A DNA stretch of 8,100 nucleotides from Bacteroidales bacterium (GTDB taxonomy: Bacteria; Bacteroidota; Bacteroidia; Bacteroidales; UBA932). The notes under the pieces were generated by a model that saw only the letters and a program-made list of their open reading frames with translations, ran no database searches and was not told where the DNA came from. The first letter of the stretch is position 1, and every line of letters starts with the position of its first letter. Below, piece after piece: positions 1 to 5,053 of the stretch. Location: the NCBI GenBank assembly GCA_017554135.1, contig JAFZIX010000278.1:1-8100 (forward strand), in the 5' to 3' direction. The position numbers and the translations under genes were made by a program.

Positions 1-363
1 CGCAATTTACCGGACGATCTGATCCGCGGAATTGCCTCGCGGGGAGGGGTGGTTTGCATGAGTATTTTCCCCTGTTTTTTGAGTGATTCCTTTGCCGATT
101 TCGACGATGATAATCCGGACGGAAGAGCCATGCCGGAGATGGATCTTGTGCTCGATCATATCGACCATGCGGTGAGAGTCGCGGGGGTGGAAGGAGTAGG
201 TTTCGGCACCGACTACGACGGCATAAATCACACTGCAAAAGGGCTAGAAAGTATTGAAAAATTCCCTCTTTTGGTGGAGGGGCTCAAGAAGAGAGGTTAT
301 GGAATGTCTGAAATAGAGAAAATGGCTTCCCAGAACCTTCTACGTGCGATTTCGGGCGTGTGA
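1..363 (+). CDS. M19 family membrane-type dipeptidase, C-terminal part
   Basis: Open from the first base in frame 1 to a TGA at 361-363, giving 120 residues; the N-terminal two thirds lie outside the window. M19 (renal dipeptidase-like) enzymes are zinc hydrolases that cleave dipeptides, including some with D-residues. The visible part starts with RNLPDDLIR, which resembles the 'RRN(V/L)PDD' segment of the family; its Arg probably contacts the substrate carboxylate. Next come GGVV(C/M) and the hallmark VGFGTDYDG (about residues 67-75), whose first Asp is the conserved substrate-pocket residue. The C-terminal GYGMSEIEKMASQNLLRAI matches the usual 'G(y/f)seeeieKi.g.NflRv' ending, although the common Gly before Asn is Gln here. 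The family is a confident call; cell location and substrate cannot be judged because the N-terminus and any signal peptide are missing. Confidence 0.93.
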   Translation, partial: RNLPDDLIRGIASRGGVVCMSIFPCFLSDSFADFDDDNPDGRAMPEMDLVLDHIDHAVRVAGVEGVGFGTDYDGINHTAKGLESIEKFPLLVEGLKKRGYGMSEIEKMASQNLLRAISGV

Positions 364-391
364 TAAGGTGTAATTATAGTAAATAAATGTA

Positions 392-434
392 AAAGTAACA
401 AACTTGTTATGTTGTTTAACAAATTTGTTACTTT
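392..434. terminator. Long AT-rich hairpin between convergent genes
   Basis: A perfect 11-bp inverted repeat, AAAGTAACAAA (392-402) and TTTGTTACTTT (424-434), continues after one mismatch (403/423) into TTGTT (404-408) and AACAA (418-422). It folds into a stem of about 17 bp with a loop of about 9 nt. It lies between the dipeptidase stop and the cinA stop. Read leftwards (for cinA) the stem is followed by a T-rich run; read rightwards the following bases are less T-rich. It is therefore probably the cinA terminator and may act for both genes. The stem is nearly free of G-C pairs, so a protein site or small repeat element is an alternative. Confidence 0.55.
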
Positions 435-455
435 ACTTGTATTATAGCAAATTAG

Positions 456-1718
456 CTATTTAATGATGTAACGCCTCAGATAATCGAGAGCAGAGGCTGC
501 AAAGCGCTCAATATTGCGCTTCCTGTCCCCTTTATATTGGAATCTTTTGCTGCATGTTCCGGCTGGTCCGGACACTCCGACCCACACTGTTCCGGCTGGT
601 TCGTGCTCGTCGCCATAGGCATCCGCCCAGCCCGTCGTCGCCACTGAAAAAGTGCTTCCTGTGACGCGTCTTACACCCTCCGCCATGGCCTCTGCGACGG
701 CGCTGCTGACTATGCCTTTTTCCTCTATGACGGAGGCCTTCACGCCTAGTATTTTCTGCTTGATTTCGGGGGCGTAGGAGGTGACCGAACCGAGGAAATA
801 ATCGGATGATCCGGGCACCGTCGTGATAAGGTGTGCTATCTCTCCGCCGGTGCAGGATTCGGCTACGCTGAGGGTGCTTTCGGAGGCCTTCAGGAGGCGG
901 CCTATGACGGCCTCCAGGGTGTCGTCCTGCTCGGAGTACAGATTATCCCCCAGAAGGGGCTTAAGGGCCTCTATACGCTCGTTAACGCGGCTTTCTGCGT
1001 CTTCCCCCGCATTATATAAGGATATGCGCAGGCGCACGCCTGTGAGGGGATTGGGGAGGTAGGCCAGGTGCATGTCTGCCGGGAGGCTGTCTTCCCAGGG
1101 GGCTATGAGTTCCGACAGGGCAGACTCTGCAAGGCCGTAAGTCATTATCGTTTTATGATATATACTTTCTAACTTAAAGTGCTGCTTTATATCATCGATC
1201 ACATCCGGAAGGGCGGCCTCGGTCTCAAAAGGTACCCCGGGCATGGCGTATAGTACGGCCGGATGACCGAAGCGTTCGGCAGGGAAGCGGAAGACCATGA
1301 TAGGGGCTGTGCCCCTGCGGTTGACTATGACCTCGCATGTGTCCGGCACCAGGGCCTGGCGGATGTTGATGTTCAGCACGTCCAAACCTCTGGCTTTCAG
1401 TATCTTATGCACTATGGCCTCCTGCTCCTCATGCTTCACGTAGGCATGGCTGCCGGAGAGGTCTGCCAGGGCGTCCTTGGTGATATCGTCCTTGGTGGGG
1501 CCCAGGCCTCCGGTGGAGATGACTATCTCATTGCTGCTCAATTCGTTAGATAGAAGATTGATGATCTCTGAGCGCTCATCTCCGAGGGAGAGCTTGTGGA
1601 TCGTCCGGACGCATATTGCGCCCAGGGCACGGGAGATCATGGAGGAGTTGGTGTCGACGATCTGTCCGATGAGGATCTCGTCGCCTATGGTGCAGATGGA
1701 TGCTTTAACCGAATTCAT
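456..1718 (-). CDS. cinA: CinA / nicotinamide-nucleotide amidohydrolase
   Basis: 420 residues, the usual length for full CinA. The N-terminal MoCF-binding (COG1058) domain has GDEIL at residues 12-16 and STGGLGPTKDD at about 68-78. A middle region (about 170-255, including LPNPLTGVRLRI) leads to the C-terminal PncC-type domain with VAESCTGG at about 285-292, VPGSSDYF, and SYAPEIKQKILGV at 314-326. Family members deamidate nicotinamide mononucleotide to nicotinate mononucleotide in pyridine nucleotide salvage, and the N-terminal domain has ADP-ribose pyrophosphatase activity in characterised examples. The stretch usually reading GIAGPxGG is replaced by GWADAYGDEHEP at 363-374, although the following AGTVWVGV is normal. 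The start is the ATG at 1716-1718, which aligns with the family N-terminus; there is no Shine-Dalgarno sequence. It lies 17 nt downstream of the XRE gene and is probably partly co-transcribed with it. Confidence 0.95.
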   Translation of the reverse strand: MNSVKASICTIGDEILIGQIVDTNSSMISRALGAICVRTIHKLSLGDERSEIINLLSNELSSNEIVISTGGLGPTKDDITKDALADLSGSHAYVKHEEQEAIVHKILKARGLDVLNINIRQALVPDTCEVIVNRRGTAPIMVFRFPAERFGHPAVLYAMPGVPFETEAALPDVIDDIKQHFKLESIYHKTIMTYGLAESALSELIAPWEDSLPADMHLAYLPNPLTGVRLRISLYNAGEDAESRVNERIEALKPLLGDNLYSEQDDTLEAVIGRLLKASESTLSVAESCTGGEIAHLITTVPGSSDYFLGSVTSYAPEIKQKILGVKASVIEEKGIVSSAVAEAMAEGVRRVTGSTFSVATTGWADAYGDEHEPAGTVWVGVSGPAGTCSKRFQYKGDRKRNIERFAASALDYLRRYIIK

Positions 1719-1723
1719 ACGGT

Positions 1724-1731
1724 CAAAGATA
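1724..1731 (-). promoter_or_regulatory. Bacteroidota -7 element of cinA (TATCTTTG)
   Basis: On the minus strand TATCTTTG matches the Bacteroidota -7 consensus TAnnTTTG exactly and ends 5 nt before the cinA ATG. I find no TTTG-like -33 element at 18-21 nt spacing. If used, transcription would start at or within a few bases of the start codon. It lies in the short gap after the upstream regulator gene, so it would be an internal promoter of a regulator-cinA unit. Confidence 0.5.
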
Positions 1732-1735
1732 CCAA

Positions 1736-2152
1736 TTATTCCTTATTGTTGTTATACTCTTCGAAGGTGCCGTCTGTGTAAAAGACAAGAATCTTGGATA
1801 TATTCTTTTCTTTTGTAGAAGTTTGACGAGGTTTATCTAAAGTAATACTTTTGATAGGCTCAACGCGATCCACAAATAGATCTTCAGCCGGCATTTCGCT
1901 TGCCGCAGCAGGGGAGACCTGCACTGCAGGGGCCTCAGAGGACGTTTTATACATCTTTCCACGACCTGTAATGAACCATTCAATGTTCAGGGAAGGGTAG
2001 CGCCTGGCAACACTTTCGATAAATTCGAAGCCTGGTTTGTTCCTTCCGGCCAGAATATGGGAGATGCTGGCACGCGCGACGTTGATGCTGTCGGCAAACT
2101 GGGACTGAGTCAGGTTCTCTGCGCTCAAAAACTGCTGAAGACGGTCGTTCAT
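1736..2152 (-). CDS. XRE-family helix-turn-helix transcriptional regulator
   Basis: 138 residues from the ATG at 2150-2152. The N-terminal two fifths form a HTH_3/Cro-CI-like DNA-binding domain: MNDRLQQFLSAENL, then helix-turn-helix QSQFADSINVARASISHIL (about residues 16-34), then GRNKPGFEFIESVARRYPSLNIEWFITGRGKMYK (about 36-69), a pattern I recognise from small Bacteroidota regulators. A low-complexity Ala/Pro/Ser linker (about 71-90) leads to a conserved-looking tail, ISKILVFYTDGTFEEY (about 118-133), of unknown role. An in-frame ATG at 2240-2242 would add 30 residues, but these are unlike the family N-terminus and would be encoded by the promoter/operator region, so I reject it. The promoter overlaps an inverted repeat, which suggests autoregulation. 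cinA follows after 17 nt. Targets and effector are unknown. Confidence 0.88.
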   Translation of the reverse strand: MNDRLQQFLSAENLTQSQFADSINVARASISHILAGRNKPGFEFIESVARRYPSLNIEWFITGRGKMYKTSSEAPAVQVSPAAASEMPAEDLFVDRVEPIKSITLDKPRQTSTKEKNISKILVFYTDGTFEEYNNNKE

Positions 2153-2165
2153 AATCGTAAACAAA

Positions 2166-2198
2166 TTTTTACAAATGTAAGAATAATTTTTGTAAAAA
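2166..2198. promoter_or_regulatory. Inverted-repeat operator candidate over the XRE promoter
   Basis: A perfect 10-bp inverted repeat, TTTTTACAAA (2166-2175) and TTTGTAAAAA (2189-2198), is separated by 13 bp. It covers the -7 element and most of the spacer of the predicted XRE-gene promoter, starting 14 bp upstream of that gene's ATG. Placement and symmetry suit a dimeric HTH repressor controlling its own gene. This is inferred from position and symmetry only. Confidence 0.5.
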
Positions 2199-2202
2199 CA
2201 AT
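2172..2202 (-). promoter_or_regulatory. Predicted sigma-70 promoter of the XRE regulator gene
   Basis: Read on the minus strand: ATTG (2199-2202), a 19-bp spacer, then TACATTTG (2172-2179). This fits the Bacteroidota layout TTTG-N19-TAnnTTTG with one mismatch in the -33 box and a perfect -7 box. The expected start is near 2165-2168, giving a leader of about 14 nt before the ATG. It is the most complete promoter in the window. Confidence 0.6.
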
Positions 2203-2262
2203 GGTTTAATATTGTAAATGTAAATAGGGGAGAGGAGGCCATATGGGTATAAAATACCTAGA

Positions 2263-2289
2263 ATTTACTATAGATATTTCTATGTAAAT
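2263..2289. repeat. Inverted repeat ATTTAC(T)ATAGA / TCTATGTAAAT
   Basis: The left arm ATTTAC-ATAGA (2263-2274, with one bulged T at 2269) is fully complementary to the right arm TCTATGTAAAT (2279-2289) around a 4-nt centre TATT. The arms contain the same TTTAC/GTAAA core seen in the XRE operator candidate, but at a different spacing (15 rather than 19 bp). It could be a second regulator site or a weak hairpin; no gene is directly adjacent. Confidence 0.4.
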
Positions 2290-2391
2290 ACTTGGGAATC
2301 TTTCTATTAATTGGCCGAAAATAGGCCTAAAAGCAGCCAGGGCTCTCCGTAAACAGTTGCTAGAGGGCTTTTATTTTATGTTCTGCTATAA

Positions 2392-2446
2392 AGTTAGTAC
2401 GATAACTAACTGATAACCAATATAATAACCTTAATTATTTTTAACC
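2392..2446. repeat. Short palindrome followed by TAAC direct repeats
   Basis: AGTTAGT (2392-2398) and ACTAACT (2405-2411) form a perfect 7-bp inverted repeat with a 6-bp spacer. Overlapping it, ATAACT (2402), ATAACC (2413), ATAACC (2425) and TTAACC (2441) are spaced 11, 12 and 16 bp apart, with another ATAACC at 2488. Near-helical spacing is typical of protein-binding arrays, but AT-rich sequence can also produce this by chance. Confidence 0.3.
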
Positions 2447-2604
2447 ATAATATTTTCTTATATATCATGTTTTATTTCTGTAAAACAATAACCTAAAACA
2501 TTTGTAAATTGGTAAAATGTGTCGCATGAATTTAATATTTTTAACAATCAAAACAGTATTTCCGCCTGGTTTTTGCACGCCTTCAAAAAGACCGAATAAT
2601 TGAT

Positions 2605-2612
2605 TATCTTTG
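2605..2612 (+). promoter_or_regulatory. Bacteroidota -7 element of queA (TATCTTTG)
   Basis: TATCTTTG is an exact TAnnTTTG match ending 8 nt before the queA ATG. No clear TTTG lies 18-21 nt upstream. The expected transcription start falls about 1-4 nt before the ATG, so queA mRNA would be almost leaderless. This also leaves no room for a preQ1 riboswitch in the leader. Confidence 0.55.
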
Positions 2613-2620
2613 TATTTATA

Positions 2621-3829
2621 ATGATACCTGACATTCACATCGAGGATTATAACTATCCCCTGCCGGACGAGCGGATCGCAAAATACCCTCTCCCTCAGCG
2701 GGATGCCTCCAAACTACTTGTATATAAGGACGGTACGCCCCGCGAATCCGTCTTCTGCAATCTTCCCGAATACCTTCCTGAGGGCGCTCTGATGGTCTTT
2801 AACGACACCAAGGTGGTGCCTGCCCGCATGCACTTCAGGCGCAGTACGGGCGCGCATATCGAGATCTTCTGCCTGGAACCGGTGTTCCCCGTGGAGTATG
2901 CCAGTTGTTTTGCTGCCACCGGCTCATGCCGCTGGAAGTGCGTTATCGGCAATTCAAAGCGCTGGAAGGATGATATTCTCTTCTATGACTGCCCTGCAGA
3001 TTCGGCTCTGGCGGCCATGGAACTGAGTGCATCCCTCATCTCCCGGGATGGCCAGACAGGGGTTGTGGAGTTCAATTGGAAGGGTGGGGAACCCTTCTCC
3101 CGCGTGCTGGAGGAGTGCGGCCAGGTGCCCATCCCCCCGTATCTGAACCGGGAAACGGAGGCAATAGACCTGGAGCGGTACCAGACGCTTTACGCCCATA
3201 TCAGAGGTTCCGTTGCCGCTCCTACTGCCGGCCTTCATTTTACTGAAGAAGTGCTTGAGGCAATCCGTGCCAAGCATATTGATACTCAAAATGTTTGTTT
3301 GCATGTAGGTGCTGGGACTTTCCTGCCGGTAAAGAGTTCGAATGTGGCAGATCATCCTATGCACCGTGAGCCCTTCTCGGTCAGCATCGGGCTGCTGCGG
3401 AAACTCCGGGATAACGGTTGCAAATGCATCGCCGTCGGCACAACATCAGTCCGCACGCTGGAGTCCTTATACTATGCGGGCGTGTCCATTATCGAGAAGG
3501 GGGAGCCGGAAGACATCGCCCAGTGGGCGCCTTATGAGCGCGAGTATCCCTATTCTACAGAGGAGGCCATCGACGCCATCATCTCCTGGCTCGAGGCAAA
3601 ATCCCTCCCGGAACTGCGTCTGGGCACGAGAATCATAATCGTGCCGGGCTTCAGGTTCCGCATCGTGGAGATGATGGTCACCAACTTCCATCAGCCGGAA
3701 AGCACTCTTATCCTGCTGATTTCCGCTTTTGTTGGCGGAGATTGGAAGACTATTTATAACTTTGCACTCAGCCATGGCTTCAGGTTCCTGAGTTACGGCG
3801 ACAGTTCCTTATTGTTCAGAAACGCTTGA
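2621..3829 (+). CDS. queA: S-adenosylmethionine:tRNA ribosyltransferase-isomerase
   Basis: 402 residues from the ATG at 2621. QueA transfers and isomerises the ribosyl moiety of SAM onto preQ1 in tRNA (position 34), making epoxyqueuosine in queuosine biosynthesis; it acts in the cytoplasm. Family signatures appear in order: YPLPDERIAKYPLPQRDASKLL at the N-terminus, VFNDTKVVPARM, VPIPPYLNRE, YQTLYAHIRGSVAAPTAGLHFT, CLHVGAGTFLPV, AVGTTSVRTLES, TNFHQPESTLILLISAFVGG and FRFLSYGDSSLL at the end. The length is at the long end for the family because of extra sequence in the N-terminal half (about residues 80-150) and around residues 290-330. An in-frame TTG at 2600 would add 7 residues but includes the promoter element, so the ATG is preferred. 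The acyltransferase gene starts 3 nt after the stop, indicating an operon. Confidence 0.96.
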   Translation: MIPDIHIEDYNYPLPDERIAKYPLPQRDASKLLVYKDGTPRESVFCNLPEYLPEGALMVFNDTKVVPARMHFRRSTGAHIEIFCLEPVFPVEYASCFAATGSCRWKCVIGNSKRWKDDILFYDCPADSALAAMELSASLISRDGQTGVVEFNWKGGEPFSRVLEECGQVPIPPYLNRETEAIDLERYQTLYAHIRGSVAAPTAGLHFTEEVLEAIRAKHIDTQNVCLHVGAGTFLPVKSSNVADHPMHREPFSVSIGLLRKLRDNGCKCIAVGTTSVRTLESLYYAGVSIIEKGEPEDIAQWAPYEREYPYSTEEAIDAIISWLEAKSLPELRLGTRIIIVPGFRFRIVEMMVTNFHQPESTLILLISAFVGGDWKTIYNFALSHGFRFLSYGDSSLLFRNA

Positions 3830-3832
3830 ATT

Positions 3833-4972
3833 ATGGAAGAATTCGAAAATATCCAGCCATATAACGACGAAGAGGCTGTGGCCGCTCTTCAAAAACTTGC
3901 GCGTCATCCGGCCGTGCTGGTTATCAGCAAGTATATCTTCCCCGAATTGCCCATCAACACTCTCAAGAAGATGTTGCTGGACGTTAAGGGCGTGGATGAT
4001 TTCCAGCACCAGATAGTCTCCAAGGCCGTTAGCGTCGTGGTAGGCAGGTCCTCATCCGGCTTCACCTACGAAGGCGTGGAGAATCTTAAGGGAATCGGCG
4101 GCACCGGCAAATACCTGGCAGTTTCCAACCACAGGGATATCGTACTGGACCCCGCTCTCACCCAATGGATGCTGCTGCAGAACAACCTGCCTCTTACAGA
4201 GATCTGCGTTGGCAACAACCTGCTTGCGAACGGGGTGGTGGAGACTCTCCTCCGCTCGAACCGCATGATCACGGTAATCCGCGGCATCTCCGCCAGGGAG
4301 GTGTATCTTTCCTCGCAGATCCTGTCTAAATTCATCCGTTCCGAAATCACCTCCGGCAAGAGTTCCGTGTGGATCGCGCAGCGCGAGGGGCGCACCAAGA
4401 ACGGCCTGGACGTGACCGAGCAGGGCCTGCTCAAGATGTTCGACATGAGCGGGGAAGGGGATTTCAAGTCCAACTTCGAAGAGTTGAACATAGTGCCTAT
4501 GTCGATTTCCTACGAATACGAACCCTGCGCCTTCCGCAAGGCCAGGGAGATCCTCATCAAGCAGATGACCGGTGAATATCATAAGAAGGAGGATGAAGAC
4601 ATGCACAGCATCCTCACCGGCATACGCCAGTGGAAGGGCGGAATCCACCTCTGCGTGGGTGAACCCCTGACGGCAAAGGAGATAGAGCATGCGTCCTGGT
4701 ACGACAAGAACGACCGCTACCAGGCCATCCGCCGTATCCTGGACGAGCGGATAATCTCCGGATATAAACTCTGGAAGACCAATTACATGGGCTACGATCT
4801 CATGAATGGCACCAGTAAGTATGCCGACAAGTATACCCAGGAGGATCTTGAGAAGTTCAAGGAGTACACCGAGCACAAACTGAAACGCACTGATAAGAAG
4901 CTCGACAAGAATGCCCTGAGGGATATTTTCTGGCACATTTACGGGAATCCTGTGGCTGCCAAGGAAGACTAA
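3833..4972 (+). CDS. PlsC/GPAT-like phospholipid acyltransferase family protein
   Basis: 379 residues. The protein resembles the 1-acylglycerol-3-phosphate/glycerol-3-phosphate acyltransferase superfamily (PF01553-type): SNHRDIVLD (98-106) at the catalytic-motif position, VGNNLL (126-131), WIAQREGRTKNG (180-191) corresponding to the 'EGtRSR' block that binds phosphate, and IVPMSISYEYEP (220-231) corresponding to the motif IV Pro. Such enzymes move fatty acyl groups from acyl-CoA or acyl-ACP to a glycerol-phosphate or related acceptor at the inner membrane face. Distance from the His to the last Asp is HX5D rather than the usual HX4D; HXD with D102 is also possible. The C-terminal third (after about 290) is charged and helical-looking, ending in a Lys-rich stretch. 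No obvious transmembrane segment is seen. It starts 3 nt after queA and is almost certainly co-transcribed. The acceptor substrate is unknown. Confidence 0.8.
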   Translation: MEEFENIQPYNDEEAVAALQKLARHPAVLVISKYIFPELPINTLKKMLLDVKGVDDFQHQIVSKAVSVVVGRSSSGFTYEGVENLKGIGGTGKYLAVSNHRDIVLDPALTQWMLLQNNLPLTEICVGNNLLANGVVETLLRSNRMITVIRGISAREVYLSSQILSKFIRSEITSGKSSVWIAQREGRTKNGLDVTEQGLLKMFDMSGEGDFKSNFEELNIVPMSISYEYEPCAFRKAREILIKQMTGEYHKKEDEDMHSILTGIRQWKGGIHLCVGEPLTAKEIEHASWYDKNDRYQAIRRILDERIISGYKLWKTNYMGYDLMNGTSKYADKYTQEDLEKFKEYTEHKLKRTDKKLDKNALRDIFWHIYGNPVAAKED

Positions 4973-4975
4973 ATG

Positions 4976-4995
4976 AAAATATTTTATATTTTTTT
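4976..4995 (+). terminator. Weak AT-only hairpin with T-run after the acyltransferase
   Basis: AAAATAT (4976-4982) and ATATTTT (4986-4992) can pair around TTT, and further T residues follow. The stem has no G-C pairs, so termination would be weak. The position, just after the acyltransferase stop and before the next promoter element, is suitable. Confidence 0.25.
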
Positions 4996-5009
4996 CTCAC
5001 AAAAACGAT

Positions 5010-5017
5010 TATATTTG
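5010..5017 (+). promoter_or_regulatory. Bacteroidota -7 element of the outer-membrane protein/lipoprotein unit
   Basis: TATATTTG fits TAnnTTTG exactly, followed by C. It ends 36 nt before the ATG at 5054, giving a leader of roughly 30 nt, longer than those of cinA, queA and folE. No good TTTG -33 box is visible; the sequence upstream is a T-run. Confidence 0.5.
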
Positions 5018-5053
5018 CATCTATTAGATTGGAAATCATTTTAATTCGCGAAT

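Larger units (their letters stand above)
2203..2600. other. AT-rich intergenic region with clustered short motifs, no supported gene
   Basis: About 400 bp with no convincing coding sequence. It contains repeated GTAAA/TTTAC motifs (2214, 2220, 2264, 2284, 2349, 2480, 2504 and 2512, continuing those at 2157, 2168 and 2192), two imperfect or short inverted repeats (2263-2289 and 2392-2411), TAAC direct repeats (2402-2446), and a GC-richer segment at 2311-2375 that could form RNA structure. The longest small open frame I noted is 25 codons at 2526-2603, with no support. The region separates the divergent XRE and queA units and probably holds control elements for one or both. Confidence 0.6.

Noticed and set aside
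2153..2242. N-terminal extension of the XRE regulator to an ATG at 2240-2242
   Set aside because: The 30 added residues do not resemble the family and are encoded by the AT-rich promoter and inverted-repeat region; the ATG at 2150-2152 matches the usual start of the HTH domain.
2329..2375. tRNA gene or tRNA-like attachment site
   Set aside because: No T-loop GTTCGA-type sequence or seven-base acceptor stem can be found at the right distances.
2526..2603. 25-codon open frame just upstream of queA, ending beside its -7 element
   Set aside because: No ribosome-binding signal, no recognisable sequence, only a mismatched -7-like AACATTTG upstream; AT-rich DNA easily contains such frames.
2600..2620. 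TTG start for queA seven codons upstream (and likewise TTG at 7028 for folE)
   Set aside because: Both extensions run through the -7 promoter elements, and the family N-termini fit the ATG starts at 2621 and 7043.
2300..2620. preQ1 riboswitch before queA
   Set aside because: The predicted queA leader is only a few bases long, and I see no preQ1-type stem with the A-rich tail in the upstream region.
4052..4936. 294-codon open frame on the minus strand opposite the acyltransferase gene
   Set aside because: It lies wholly inside a well-supported family gene, its translation is an irregular Leu/Val/His-rich sequence without recognisable motifs, and such shadows are common opposite GC-biased codons.
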